Shown here: one piece after another, positions 35,495 to 44,532 of the stretch | Layout: each line of letters starts with the position of its first letter | How positions within the stretch are numbered: position 1 is the first letter of the stretch | Source of the DNA: Melastoma dodecandrum | Lineage: Eukaryota > Streptophyta > Magnoliopsida > Myrtales > Melastomataceae | Direction of reading: 5' to 3' | DNA length: 64,000 nt | Assembly (NCBI GenBank): GCA_029817715.1 | Contig: JARUPY010000313.1 | Coordinates: 144,941-208,940, forward strand | The notes under the pieces: generated by a model | What the model was told of the DNA's origin: nothing | Databases searched by the model: none | The model's input: only the letters and a program-made list of their open reading frames with translations | Program-made: the position numbers and the translations under genes

Positions 35495-37127
35495 CCAGGA
35501 TCTCCTGCAGCCGCTTGCGCATCACGAACTTCTGGATCTTCCCCGTCGAGGTGCGGGCGAGCGGCTCGAAGATGATCTTCTTCGGCGCCTTGTACTTGGC
35601 GAGATGCGCCTTGCAGTGGGCGATCAGCTCGTCCTCGCTCGGGCTCTCGCCGTCGCGGGGCTCGACGAAGGCCGCGGGCACCTCGCCCCATTTCTCGTCG
35701 GCCATGGCGACGACGACGGCCGCCTTCACGCCCGGATGGTTCTGCAGCACGTCCTCGACCTCGAGCGAGGAGACGTTCTCGCCGCCCGAGATGATGACAT
35801 CTTTCGAGCGGTCCTGGATTTTGACGTAGCCGTCTTCCTGCATCACCGCCAGATCGCCGGAGTGGAACCAGCCGCCGGCGAACGCTTCCTCGGTCGCGTC
35901 GGGGTTCTTGAAGTACCCCTTCATCACGATGTTGCCGCGGAACATGATCTCGCCGACGGTCGCGCCGTCGCGCGGCACGGCCTCCATCGTCTCCGGGTTC
36001 AGCACGGTCACCGCCTCTTCCAGCGGATACGGCACGCCCTGGCGGCCGTTCTTTGCGACCCTATCGTCGAGCGAAAGCTCCTCCCACTCCGGATGCTTGG
36101 CGCAGACGGCGGCCGGCCCGTAGGTCTCGGTCAGCCCGTAAACGTGAGTCAGGTCGAAGCCGATGCGCTCCATGGCCGAGATCATCGCCGACGGCGGCGC
36201 CGCGCCGGCGACGAGCGCCTTCACCCGCCGGTCGACGCCCCGGCGCATGTCGTCGGGCACGTCGGCGATGGTCGAGTGCACGATCGGCGCGCCGCAATAA
36301 TGGGTGACGTGGTGATCGCGGATCGCCGACCAGATCGCTTTCGCCTCGACCCTGCGCAGGCACACGTTGGTGCCGGAGACGGCCGCGACCGTCCACGGAA
36401 AGCACCAGCCGTTGCAATGGAACAACGGCAGCGTCCAGAGATAGACGGCAAACGACGGCACGCCCCAGGCCAGGACGTTCGAGACCGCATTGAGGTAGGC
36501 GCCGCGATGATGGGTGACGACGCCCTTCGGGTTGCCCGTCGTCCCCGATGTGTAGCCGAGCGCTATCGCGTCCCACTCGTCCTCGGGCAGCTGCCACGCG
36601 AATGCGGGATCGCCGCCCTCGAGGAACGCCTCGTAGCCCGTCGCGCCGAGCGGCTTCGCGTCGGGAAAGGCCGCGTCGGCGACGTCGATCACCTGCGGCT
36701 TCTCGCCGTCGAGCTTGTCGAGGTCAGCCGCCGCCAGATCGCGAAACTCGGGATCGACCAGCAGCACGCGCGCGCCGCCGTGGCCGAGGATGAAGGCGAT
36801 CTCCGCGGCGTTCAGCCGGATGTTGATCGTGTTGAGCACGGCGCCCGACATCGGGACCCCGAAATGCGCCTCGACCATCGCCGGCGTGTTGGGCAGCAGC
36901 GTCGCCACCGTGTCGCCGACGCCGATGTCGATCTTGCTCAGGGCGGAGGCGAGGCGGCGGCAGCGCGCCTCCGTCTCGGCCCAGGTCCGGCGCTCGTCGC
37001 CGTGGATGATCGCGATGCGGTCGGGATAGACCTCGGCCGAGCGCCGCAGGAAGCTCATCGGCGACAGCGGCACATAGTTCGCCGCGTTCTTGTCGAGACC
37101 CTGGCGATAGGGGTTGTGCCGTGTCAT
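35484..37127 (-). CDS. Acyl-CoA synthetase (AMP-forming)
   Basis: A 547-residue adenylate-forming ligase. The P-loop-like ALGYTSGTTGNPKGVVTHHRG, the YGLTETYGP motif, WFHSGDLAVMQEDGYVKIQDRSKDVIISGGENVSS and the C-terminal catalytic lysine in RTSTGKIQKF are all present. GGGAGG supports the ATG at 37127. This group activates medium-chain or unknown carboxylic acids to CoA thioesters. It is followed without a gap by bchD, and preceded by an enoyl-CoA hydratase, so the two fatty-acid genes may share transcription with bchD. Confidence 0.92.
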   Translation of the reverse strand: MTRHNPYRQGLDKNAANYVPLSPMSFLRRSAEVYPDRIAIIHGDERRTWAETEARCRRLASALSKIDIGVGDTVATLLPNTPAMVEAHFGVPMSGAVLNTINIRLNAAEIAFILGHGGARVLLVDPEFRDLAAADLDKLDGEKPQVIDVADAAFPDAKPLGATGYEAFLEGGDPAFAWQLPEDEWDAIALGYTSGTTGNPKGVVTHHRGAYLNAVSNVLAWGVPSFAVYLWTLPLFHCNGWCFPWTVAAVSGTNVCLRRVEAKAIWSAIRDHHVTHYCGAPIVHSTIADVPDDMRRGVDRRVKALVAGAAPPSAMISAMERIGFDLTHVYGLTETYGPAAVCAKHPEWEELSLDDRVAKNGRQGVPYPLEEAVTVLNPETMEAVPRDGATVGEIMFRGNIVMKGYFKNPDATEEAFAGGWFHSGDLAVMQEDGYVKIQDRSKDVIISGGENVSSLEVEDVLQNHPGVKAAVVVAMADEKWGEVPAAFVEPRDGESPSEDELIAHCKAHLAKYKAPKKIIFEPLARTSTGKIQKFVMRKRLQEILDGG

Positions 37128-37218
37128 GCGCGCCTCCCGCGCCGGGATTTTTGTGCGCATCCCGATCACGACATCGTAACGGCAGCGCCGGCCGCTTCAA
37201 GCGGCGGCGGGCGAGGCA

Positions 37219-38010
37219 TTAGGCCGACTTGCGCGGCGCCGCGGGCTGGCGCTTCTCCAGGAAGGCATCGATGCCCTCGGTCGTGTCCTCGTCCATCATG
37301 TTCTGTGCCATCGCCTCGCCGGCCATGGCATAGGCCTCGGCGAGCTGTGCCTCAAGCTGGCGATAGAACAGCGCCTTGCCGATGCGCACCGCCGCCGGCG
37401 CCTTGGCGGCGAGCGTCGCGGCCTTCGCGGCGACGGCCGCGTCGAGCGCGTCGTCCGGCGCCACCTCGTTGACGAGGCCGTAGTCGGCGGCCGTCGCCGC
37501 ATCGATGAAGCGGCCGGTCATCAGCATGTCGAAGGCGCGCTTCGTTTGCACGTTGCGGGTCAGCGCGACCGACGGCGTCGCGCAGAACAGGCCGAGGTTG
37601 ATGCCGGAGACGGCGAAGCGCGCGCTCGAGGCCGCGATCGCCAGGTCGCAGGCGGCGACGAACTGGCAGCCGGCGGCCGTGGCGAGGCCGTGCACGCGGG
37701 CGATCACCGGCACCGGCACGCGCTGGATCGCCTGCATCACGGCGGAGCAGCGCGCGAACAGGTCGCGGTAGTAGGCGATGTCGGGGCGCCCGCGCATCTC
37801 GCGCAGGTCGTGCCCGGCGCAGAAGGCCGTGCCGGCCGAGGCGAGCACCACGCAGCGGACGTCGGCGTCGGTGCACAGCGCCTCGAAGGCCGCGCCGAGC
37901 TCGTCGAGCAAGGCTTCGGAGAGCGCGTTGAGCTGCCGCGGCCGGTTCATCGTGAGCGTGACGATGCCGTCCCTGTCCTCGCGCTCGAGCATCGTGTTCG
38001 CAGGATGCAT
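37219..38010 (-). CDS. Enoyl-CoA hydratase/isomerase family protein
   Basis: A 263-residue crotonase-fold protein. The oxyanion-hole segments are SAGTAFCAGHDLREM and HGLATAAGCQFVAACDLAIA. The usual catalytic glutamates are not both evident (ATAAGCQFVA, FCATPSVALT), so hydratase activity is not certain. ATG at 38010 is chosen. It lies 91 bases upstream of the acyl-CoA ligase, in the same direction. Confidence 0.88.
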   Translation of the reverse strand: MHPANTMLEREDRDGIVTLTMNRPRQLNALSEALLDELGAAFEALCTDADVRCVVLASAGTAFCAGHDLREMRGRPDIAYYRDLFARCSAVMQAIQRVPVPVIARVHGLATAAGCQFVAACDLAIAASSARFAVSGINLGLFCATPSVALTRNVQTKRAFDMLMTGRFIDAATAADYGLVNEVAPDDALDAAVAAKAATLAAKAPAAVRIGKALFYRQLEAQLAEAYAMAGEAMAQNMMDEDTTEGIDAFLEKRQPAAPRKSA

Positions 38011-38182
38011 TCTCGGCCTTCCGGGATGAGACGCGGTGATAGCGCGGCCCGGCGCGCCGACAAAGGGGCCGTTCACTCCGCCTTGCGGACGGCAGCGCAC
38101 ACCAACTCGACAGGTGTCGAAGCCCTGCCGCAATCGAGGGTCACGCTGCGGGGATGTCACATCGCAAGCATCGGATCGTCGC

Positions 38183-38992
38183 ATGATCGCAGCCACAGGC
38201 TCTCCCGCAGCCGTTCCCGCCCCAGCCGAGGCTGCGCGCAGCCCGGGCTTCGGCAAGGTGCCGGAGATCGTGCTCTCGTTCTGGATCATCAAGATCGCCG
38301 CGACGACGCTCGGCGAGACGGGCGGCGACGCCTTCTCGATGTCGCTCCACCTCGGCTATCTTCTCTCGACGGCGATCTTCGCGGTGGCGTTCATTGCGAT
38401 CGCCATCGTGCAGGTGCGCGCGCAGCGCTTCCGGCCGTTCCTCTACTGGAGCGTCGTCGTCGCCTCGACCACCGTCGGCACGACGCTGGCCGATTTCGCG
38501 ACGCGCTCGCTCGGCATCGGCTATCTCGGCGGCTCGCTGCTCCTCCTCGCGCTGCTGCTCGCGAGTCTTGCGACCTGGTGGCTCGCGACGGGCTCGATCT
38601 CCGCCGCGCGCATCGATACGCCGAAGGTCGAGGCCTTCTACTGGGCGACCATCCTGTTCTCGCAGACGCTCGGCACGGCGCTCGGCGACTTCGCCGCCGA
38701 TTCCGGCGGCCTCGGCTATGCCGGCGGCGCGCTGCTCTTCGGCGCCGGGCTCGTCGTCATCTGCCTGCTCTACAAGCTGACGGACCTGTCGCGCGTCGGG
38801 CTGTTCTGGGCCGCCTTCATCCTGACCCGTCCGCTCGGCGCGACGGTCGGCGACTTCCTGGACAAGCCGGCGGCGCATGGCGGGCTGGCGCTGGACCGCT
38901 TCTCGGCGTCGGCCGTGCTCATCGCCTTCATCGTCGCCTGCATCATGATCTTCCCGCAGCGGGCGGGCGACCACCCCGGCGCGAGCCGATAG
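38183..38992 (+). CDS. Multi-helix membrane protein with four internal repeats
   Basis: A 269-residue integral membrane protein like those of COG4705. Four repeats share a W-x(5-8)-T/S-x-G-x(4)-D-F pattern: near IKIAATTLGETGGDAFS, VASTTVGTTLADFA, FSQTLGTALGDFA and LTRPLGATVGDF, each followed by helices. Function is unknown; transport has been suggested for the family. The ATG at 38183 is preceded only by a weak ribosome site. Confidence 0.8.
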   Translation: MIAATGSPAAVPAPAEAARSPGFGKVPEIVLSFWIIKIAATTLGETGGDAFSMSLHLGYLLSTAIFAVAFIAIAIVQVRAQRFRPFLYWSVVVASTTVGTTLADFATRSLGIGYLGGSLLLLALLLASLATWWLATGSISAARIDTPKVEAFYWATILFSQTLGTALGDFAADSGGLGYAGGALLFGAGLVVICLLYKLTDLSRVGLFWAAFILTRPLGATVGDFLDKPAAHGGLALDRFSASAVLIAFIVACIMIFPQRAGDHPGASR

Positions 38993-38999
38993 AGGCGGC

Positions 39000-39437
39000 T
39001 CAGGCCGCCTCGGCGGCGCGGATCCAGGGCGCGATGGCCTCGAGCAGCTTGGCCCGGCTGAACGGCTTGCTGAGATAGCCGTTCATGCCGGCCTCGATGA
39101 TGTCCTCGAGGCGGTCCGGCCCCTGCTCGGCGGTCATCGCCAGGATCGGGGTCGCCGCAGCGGACACGCCGGCCGCGCGGATCATCGCGGCGGCCTCGAT
39201 GCCGTTTACGCGCGGCATGTTGATGTCCATCAAGATGAGGTCGTAGCGGTGCTCCGTGGCGCGGGTCACCGCCGCGCTGCCGTCGGCTGCGAGATCGACG
39301 GCGAAGCCCGCATGCTCGAGCAGCACGCGCGCGACCTCGCGCATCGTCGGCGAATCCTCGGCGACGAGGATGCGCGGCGCTTCGCGCGACGACTCCGAAC
39401 CGGGGGTCTGCTGGGACACGATGAGCACTCGGGACAC
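39000..39437 (-). CDS. Single-domain response regulator
   Basis: A 145-residue receiver with no output domain. The acidic pair is in LVAEDSPTM, the phospho-acceptor aspartate in LILMDINMPRVNG, and the conserved lysine in GYLSKPFSRA. It starts at GTG (39437); a shorter start is possible. Such CheY-like proteins act in phosphorelays. No kinase gene is adjacent. Its stop faces the repeat membrane protein. Confidence 0.88.
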   Translation of the reverse strand: MSRVLIVSQQTPGSESSREAPRILVAEDSPTMREVARVLLEHAGFAVDLAADGSAAVTRATEHRYDLILMDINMPRVNGIEAAAMIRAAGVSAAATPILAMTAEQGPDRLEDIIEAGMNGYLSKPFSRAKLLEAIAPWIRAAEAA

Positions 39438-39588
39438 GGCTTCGCAGGACGATGCGAGGCGGAGAGCCTACCTGGAAAGGATTGCGCGGCTGTAAACGCG
39501 ACACGCGCAAGTCGCGCGAAGCGCTTCGTCGGGCTTGCGCCTCGCGCGGCTTCGGGGAAGGTGGGCGGCCTCAGCTCAAGGACATGCC

Positions 39589-40122
39589 ATGCCGCTTCTC
39601 GATCCCAAGGCCTCGACGCTCGCGCTCATCGACTTTCAGGCGAAGCTGATGCCGGCGATCGACAGGGGCGAGGCGGCGATCGCCAACGCGAAGAAGCTCA
39701 CCGATGCGGCGGCGCTGGTCGGCGTGCCGGTCGTCTACACCGTGCAGTACCCGCAGGGGCTCGGCCTTACCGTGCCGGAGCTCGCCGCGCCGGACGACAA
39801 GGTGCTGGAGAAGATGTGCTTCGGCGCCGTCGAGGCGGAGGGGTTCATGGGACGCGTCGGCGCCGACCACACGATCGTGCTGGCCGGGGTCGAGGCGCAT
39901 ATCTGCGTGCTGCAGACGGCGCTCGGCCTCATCGCGCGCGGGCGGCCGGTCTATGTCGTGCGCGACGCGATCTCGTCGCGCAAGCCCGAGAGCGTCGAGG
40001 TGGCCCTGCGGCGGATGGAGCAGGACGGCGTCGAGATCGTGACGACCGAGATGGTGATCTTCGAGTGGATCGGCAGCGCCGCGCACCCGAAGTTCCGCGA
40101 GGCGGCGCGGCTGATCAGGTAG
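39589..40122 (+). CDS. Isochorismatase-family cysteine hydrolase
   Basis: A 177-residue hydrolase. The catalytic triad is visible: Asp in ALIDFQAKLM, Lys in KVLEKMCFGA, and Cys in AGVEAHICVLQTALG. AAGGA seven bases before the ATG at 39589 fixes the start. Family members hydrolyse small amides or act in nicotinamide and ureide metabolism; the substrate is unknown. Its end overlaps the convergent DUF1275 gene by eight bases. Confidence 0.9.
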   Translation: MPLLDPKASTLALIDFQAKLMPAIDRGEAAIANAKKLTDAAALVGVPVVYTVQYPQGLGLTVPELAAPDDKVLEKMCFGAVEAEGFMGRVGADHTIVLAGVEAHICVLQTALGLIARGRPVYVVRDAISSRKPESVEVALRRMEQDGVEIVTTEMVIFEWIGSAAHPKFREAARLIR

Positions 40123-40774
40123 CGCGCGGCAGGGCGAGCCAGGCGCTGGCAGCGATCGCGAGCGCGACGAGCGGCAGCCCGTCGATCGCCTGCCTCCCGA
40201 CATGCGACAGCGCGAACGCCGCCGCGAAGCCGCCGGAGACGAGACCGATCCAGGGCACGCCCTGCTGCAGCCAGGTCCAGTCCTTGGCTTGGCCGCAGAC
40301 GAGATGGCCGAGCCCGATGCCGAGCTTCACCAGCGTGCCGGTGACGTAGGTCAGGCTCACCGAGACCGAGCCCGCGCGGTTCATCGCCGCGTTGAGCGCG
40401 CCCATCGCAAAGGTCATGGCGGGGATCGTCGCGGCGGGCCAGGCGACAGGAAGGGCGAGAACGCCGGCGACCGCGGCCACCACGACCGGCAGGTGGCGGC
40501 GCCCGGCTGCGATGGCGAGCATGGTGCCCGCCGCCGCGCCGGCGACGAAGGTCGCGATGATCGGGGCGATGAGCAGGATGCTCGCCCGGTCGCCGCGGCC
40601 GATCGCCACCGCGAGCGACGTCGAGTTGCCGCTCATGAACGAGACGAACAGGTCCTTCAGGATCGTCAGGCCGCAGGCGTCGACCGCGCCGGCGAGCGCC
40701 GACAGGGCGAAGACGAGAACGAGGCCGCGCCGGAGATCGAGGGTCGCATCGTCGGTGGGAAGCGTTCGCGTCAC
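40115..40774 (-). CDS. DUF1275 (YoaK-like) membrane protein
   Basis: A 219-residue protein with about six transmembrane helices. AGAVDACGLTILKDLFVSFMSGNSTSLAVAIG is the DUF1275 signature and the internal TYVTGTLVKLGIGLGH is a second one. GTG at 40774 is supported by AGGA ten bases upstream. Function is unknown. Confidence 0.87.
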   Translation of the reverse strand: MTRTLPTDDATLDLRRGLVLVFALSALAGAVDACGLTILKDLFVSFMSGNSTSLAVAIGRGDRASILLIAPIIATFVAGAAAGTMLAIAAGRRHLPVVVAAVAGVLALPVAWPAATIPAMTFAMGALNAAMNRAGSVSVSLTYVTGTLVKLGIGLGHLVCGQAKDWTWLQQGVPWIGLVSGGFAAAFALSHVGRQAIDGLPLVALAIAASAWLALPRAT

Positions 40775-40865
40775 GTCGGGTGTCCTGCCTTTCGTCGTCC
40801 CCGTACACCGAAGGCCGACCCGGAATCCATGCACCGGCGCCGGCCGCGTGCGACGCTCCACGGTC

Positions 40866-40894
40866 TTGCGAGCGATCGCGCGATGGTCCACATA
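40866..40894 (+). promoter_or_regulatory. Possible promoter of the SRP RNA gene
   Basis: TTGCGA (40866-40871) and CACATA (40889-40894) spaced by 17 bases, about seven bases before the RNA 5' end. The -10 match is poor; this is a positional guess. Confidence 0.3.
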
Positions 40895-40899
40895 GGCGG

Positions 40900-40996
40900 C
40901 GGGAGGTTGGCGGTGGACGTTCCACTCGCCAACCGGGTCAGGTCCGGAAGGAAGCAGCCCTAACGAGACCGGGCGGGTCTCTGTCCAACCTCCCAC
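40900..40996 (+). ncRNA. ffs: Signal recognition particle 4.5S RNA
   Basis: The conserved SRP domain IV is seen at about 40937-40973: GGTCAGGTCCGGAAGGAAGC and the opposite AGCCCTAACG. The ends pair through GGGAGGTTGG (40901-40910) and CCAACCTCCC (40985-40994), giving one long hairpin of about 96 nucleotides, the short alphaproteobacterial form. It binds Ffh for co-translational membrane targeting. Exact ends are approximate. Confidence 0.96.
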
Positions 40997-41023
40997 TTTC
41001 CCTTCCCGGCCGGTGGACGCGAC

Positions 41024-41569
41024 ATGCATCTCTTCGCGGTGTACCTCGGCGGCCGCGCCTCTCGCTGCAAAACCGAGCTGCACGACGTCGTCTTCGTCAC
41101 CGGCGAGACCATCGAATCGGCCTACGAGCAATGTTGCGACGCTTGGTTCGGCAGCGTCGCGCGGCTGCACCTCGATTCCTAGATGGCGCTCGACGTCGTC
41201 GACGGGCATCGCGTGACGCTCTCGAAGGAGGCGCCGGCCGACGGCAAGGCGCTCTACTTCATCAACCTCGGCGGCTACGCCGAGGGCCAGTTCACAGAGC
41301 TCCATGCCAACATGATCGTCGTCGCGCCGAGCGCCGACGAGGCCAAGGCGCGCGCCAAGCGCGAGCTGATGCAGGGCGGCGAGAGCGAGGTGCACACCGA
41401 CGACCTCTACGACATCGACGATTGCCTCGAGGTCTCGAGCGTCGGCCCCTGGCACGTGCATCTGGCGCCGACGGACGCGCGCACGACGCCGACACCGCAG
41501 AACGGCTACCATGTCATCCCGCAACCGGTGATCGACGCCTACGTCGCGAAGCATCCCGACCGCGCGTGA
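41024..41569 (+). pseudogene. DUF1543 protein interrupted by an in-frame amber codon
   Basis: The frame from ATG 41024 reads MHLFAVYLGGRASRCKTELHD and on for 52 codons, then TAG at 41180-41182, then continues in the same frame from ATG 41183 to 41569 (128 codons). Both parts match one DUF1543 protein; members of this family normally have Trp at the stop position, so TGG to TAG is the simplest explanation. The downstream part has its own ATG but no clear ribosome site. It could be a nonsense pseudogene, two peptides, or a sequence error. Function of the family is unknown. Confidence 0.8.
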
Positions 41570-41645
41570 CTCCGTCGCTTCCGTGCCCGTCTGCGGCATC
41601 GCGACTCGGGTGCCTCGCCGTGCCGAATCTGCTCTAACGTTGCGC

Positions 41646-42380
41646 ATGAACGCCCACGTCGGACGCATCGAGAGCGGGGAGACGGTGCTGCGGTTCGCCG
41701 GGCGCGCCTTCGTGGCCGATCATTCCGGCGCGCTGTTCTGCCCGGAAGAGCGGCTGCTCCTCGTCGCCGACCTGCACTTGGGAAAGGGCTCGTCCTACGC
41801 GGCGCGGCGCGTCTTCCTGCCGCCCTACGACACGACGGCGACGCTGGCGCGGCTCGCCGCCGTCATCGCGCGGCTTGCGCCGAAGCGGGTGATCGCGCTC
41901 GGCGATTCCTTCCACGACGGCAGCGCCGCTGCCCGGCTGATGCCGCACGACGTGCAGGCGCTGCGCGCGATGCAGGTCGGGCGCGAGTGGCTATGGGTCG
42001 CCGGCAACCACGATCCCGCGCCGCCCGCCGCGCTCGACGGCGACCATGCCGTCGAGTGGGTGCTCGGCCCGCTGACGCTGCGCCACGAGCCCTCAGCGAC
42101 CCCCGGCACGGCGGAGATCGCCGGGCACCTCCACCCCGTCGCCGTCGTCGGCGGCGCCGGCGCGGCGGTCCGTCGCCGTTGCTTCGTCGCCGATGCGACC
42201 CGCTGCGTCATGCCGGCCTTCGGTGCCTATGCCGGCGGCCTCAACATGCTCGACCGCGCCTTCGCCGATCTGTTCGGCGACGTCGAGCCGTTCGCCCACG
42301 TGCTGGGCCGCGCGGCGGTGTTCTCCGTCGCGCGCCGGCAGTGCCTCGTCGAGCGCAGCGTGATCGAGAGCTGGCGCTGA
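41646..42380 (+). CDS. pdeM: PdeM, ligase-associated DNA repair phosphoesterase
   Basis: A 244-residue calcineurin-like phosphoesterase. Metal-ligand motifs are VADLHLGKGSSYAARR, ALGDSFHDG, VAGNHDP and IAGHLHPV. This combination is that of PdeM, part of a DNA repair set with an Lhr-type helicase, an exonuclease and an ATP-dependent ligase. None of these partners is nearby. ATG at 41646 is preferred over the longer frame. Confidence 0.9.
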   Translation: MNAHVGRIESGETVLRFAGRAFVADHSGALFCPEERLLLVADLHLGKGSSYAARRVFLPPYDTTATLARLAAVIARLAPKRVIALGDSFHDGSAAARLMPHDVQALRAMQVGREWLWVAGNHDPAPPAALDGDHAVEWVLGPLTLRHEPSATPGTAEIAGHLHPVAVVGGAGAAVRRRCFVADATRCVMPAFGAYAGGLNMLDRAFADLFGDVEPFAHVLGRAAVFSVARRQCLVERSVIESWR

Positions 42381-42385
42381 TCCTC

Positions 42386-42400
42386 CCCCGCGACGCGGGG
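42386..42400 (+). terminator. Short hairpin after pdeM
   Basis: CCCCGC / GCGGGG with a three-base GAC loop, six bases after the pdeM stop. No U-run; weak terminator candidate. Confidence 0.4.
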
Positions 42401-42566
42401 TAGCCCCCCGCTGGGTTGTGCACCCCGCGCCACACTCGCGCGAAAACTGCCCTTCAGGCTTCGTTTACCGCGCGGGCGGAAGGTCACGGCCTTGCGGCTG
42501 CCTCGATCGATCGATACGGCCGATTGTCATGGGGGCGGCCGCGCGCCCCTTTTCGAGAGTTGGCGC

Positions 42567-43772
42567 ATGCGTTTCGTACGCCCGGTTTTTGGCCGCCCTG
42601 CCGTTCGCCGCCCCGTGGTTCTTCGCGTGGCCATGGCAACGCTGATCGCCGGCGCGGCCCTCGGCCTCGCCGGCTGCGACGAGGGCAGCCCCGTCGACGA
42701 TCTCGGCGGCATGGCCGGCTCGGCGCGCGCCTCGCACCCGCTGTCGCCGCGCATGGTCGCGCTGATGCAGGAAAAGGGCGTCTCGCCCTCCTCCGCCGTG
42801 CTCATCCGCACCTACAAGAAGGAAGCGGAGTTCGAGATCTGGAAGATGAAGCCGGACGGCCGCTACGTCCTCTTCAAGACCTACCCGATGTGCCGCTGGT
42901 CGGGCCAGCTCGGCCCGAAGATGGCCGAGGGCGACCGCCAGGTGCCGGAGGGCTTCTACCGCATCACGCCGGGCCAGATGAACCCGGTGTCGCACTACTA
43001 CCTGTCGTTCAACGTCGGCTACCCCAACGCCTACGACCGCGCGCACAACGCCACCGGCGGCTCGGTGTTCGTGCACGGCGCCTGCTCCTCCGCCGGCTGC
43101 TTCTCGATGACCGACGAGCAGATCGACCAGATCTACGCGATCGCGCGCGAGGCCTTCTCCGGCGGCCAGCAGGCGATCCAGCTGCAATCCTATCCGTTCC
43201 GCATGACGGCCGAGAACATGGCCAAGTACCGCAGCGACCCGAACATCGAGTTCTGGAAGCAGCTCAAGGAAGGCGCCGACAATTTCGAGGTCGCCAAGCA
43301 GGACGTGACCGTCGGCGTCTGCGCCCGCCACTACGTCTTCAACACGACGACGCCGGCCTCGCACATGGACCCGACCGGCCCCTGCCCCGCCCTGCAGCAC
43401 GACGGCATCCAGAACGAGGTCGCCGCGCGCGAGGCCGACGACGACGCCAAGGTGGCGAAGCTCGCCGCCACCACGCCGTCGATGCGCACGATCTACGCCG
43501 ACGGCGGCCAGAACGCCGTCTTCAAGGGCACGCATGCCGACGACGTGTCGCGCCCCGAGGCGCTGGCCGCCGGCGCGACCGACTGGGTCGTCGAGCCGGC
43601 CGCCGCCAAGGGCGCCTCGCCGGTCGTGAAGGTCGCGGCAGCGCGCAGCAAGGCGGCGAAGGTCGCCCGGGCCGGCATCAAGTCGAAGCCGGCCGATGCG
43701 GCGACGGCCGACAGGTCGGAGCGGACCAGCTCGATCAAGAAGCCCGAGGCGAAGTCGCAGGCGGCGCTTTAG
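42567..43772 (+). CDS. L,D-transpeptidase (YafK-like) lipoprotein
   Basis: A 401-residue envelope protein. The N-terminus has a hydrophobic stretch and lipobox LGLAGC. The catalytic domain runs at about residues 70-250 and has GGSVFVHGACSSAGCFSMTD, the H-x-n-S-x-G-C motif of murein L,D-transpeptidases. The C-terminal third is Ala/Lys-rich and probably unstructured or wall-binding. ATG at 42567 is chosen from the signal sequence. Confidence 0.88.
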   Translation: MRFVRPVFGRPAVRRPVVLRVAMATLIAGAALGLAGCDEGSPVDDLGGMAGSARASHPLSPRMVALMQEKGVSPSSAVLIRTYKKEAEFEIWKMKPDGRYVLFKTYPMCRWSGQLGPKMAEGDRQVPEGFYRITPGQMNPVSHYYLSFNVGYPNAYDRAHNATGGSVFVHGACSSAGCFSMTDEQIDQIYAIAREAFSGGQQAIQLQSYPFRMTAENMAKYRSDPNIEFWKQLKEGADNFEVAKQDVTVGVCARHYVFNTTTPASHMDPTGPCPALQHDGIQNEVAAREADDDAKVAKLAATTPSMRTIYADGGQNAVFKGTHADDVSRPEALAAGATDWVVEPAAAKGASPVVKVAAARSKAAKVARAGIKSKPADAATADRSERTSSIKKPEAKSQAAL

Positions 43773-43811
43773 GCTCCGCCACCTCTCTCCAGCCTTCAGG
43801 AAAATTCGCGC

Positions 43812-44378
43812 CTAGTGCGCCTCGCGCTGGAACAGCAGCCGGCGCCCGTGCAGCATGCCGGGTGCCGCGGCGGTGGGAAGCGCGGTCTTCGCCACCGAGC
43901 GGGCGAAGCCCGGCTCGTCCTGGTTCGACAGCTCTGGCCGGCTCGCGTCGAACATCGCGACCTTGCGGCATCCGCCGTCGGCGATGGCAAGCGGCGTCTC
44001 GCGGCGCACCGCGGCGGCGATGGCGTCGTCGTCGGCGATCACGCCGTCGCGCATGAATTCGAGCAGGCGGTGCGGGCTGCCGTCGGCATCGGTGGCGTCG
44101 CAGACGGCGGCGACGAGCAGGTAGCGGCCGGTGTCGATCCAGCGGCCGGGGGCGCAATTGCCCCATTGCGCGGTCACCGTGTTGGCCTTGCAGCGCTCGA
44201 CCGCGAGATCGATCACGTCGGCCTGGCTGGTGCCGATGAACGAGGCGCCCGGGCGCGAACCGGCTTCGAGCGGAGCGCCGTAGACGACGACGGCACCGTA
44301 GGGCTGCGCGGCCCAGGCGGGCGAGGCGAGGAGAAGGGCCGCGAGGATGACGGCGGCGAAAAAACAGACATTGCGCAC
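43812..44378 (-). CDS. Exported protein of unknown function
   Basis: A 188-residue protein with a signal peptide ending near AWA-AQ. GTG at 44378 is supported by GGAGGA about nine bases upstream; the upstream ATG is not. The mature part has four cysteines (ERCKANT, GNCAPGR, AVCDATD, GGCRKVA) that may form two disulfides. No family is recognised. It is convergent with the transpeptidase gene. Confidence 0.72.
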   Translation of the reverse strand: MRNVCFFAAVILAALLLASPAWAAQPYGAVVVYGAPLEAGSRPGASFIGTSQADVIDLAVERCKANTVTAQWGNCAPGRWIDTGRYLLVAAVCDATDADGSPHRLLEFMRDGVIADDDAIAAAVRRETPLAIADGGCRKVAMFDASRPELSNQDEPGFARSVAKTALPTAAAPGMLHGRRLLFQREAH

Positions 44379-44498
44379 GGGACGAATCCTCCATGCAGAA
44401 ATCATTTGACTGGCACATTTTGGCCGCAGGCCGCGAAAAGGCAATCCCCCCGAAGTACCGGGTGCGGCTTGGGTAAACGTCCGACGCCATCGGACTGT

Positions 44499-44522
44499 CC
44501 TTCTCCCGCCAGCGGGAGAAGG
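44499..44522. terminator. Strong palindrome after the lactate permease gene
   Basis: An eleven-base stem CCTTCTCCCGC / GCGGGAGAAGG with only CA between, eleven bases beyond the lldP stop. A second short hairpin GTCCGA / TCGGAC (44479-44495) follows. The first resembles dispersed palindromic units common in rhizobia and probably serves as terminator. Confidence 0.65.
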
Positions 44523-44532
44523 GTGAACCGCC

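Noticed and set aside
34197..37472. A 1091-residue open frame on the + strand opposite bchD and the acyl-CoA ligase gene.
   Set aside because: Low-complexity Ala/Arg/Ser translation and full overlap with two clear genes on the other strand.
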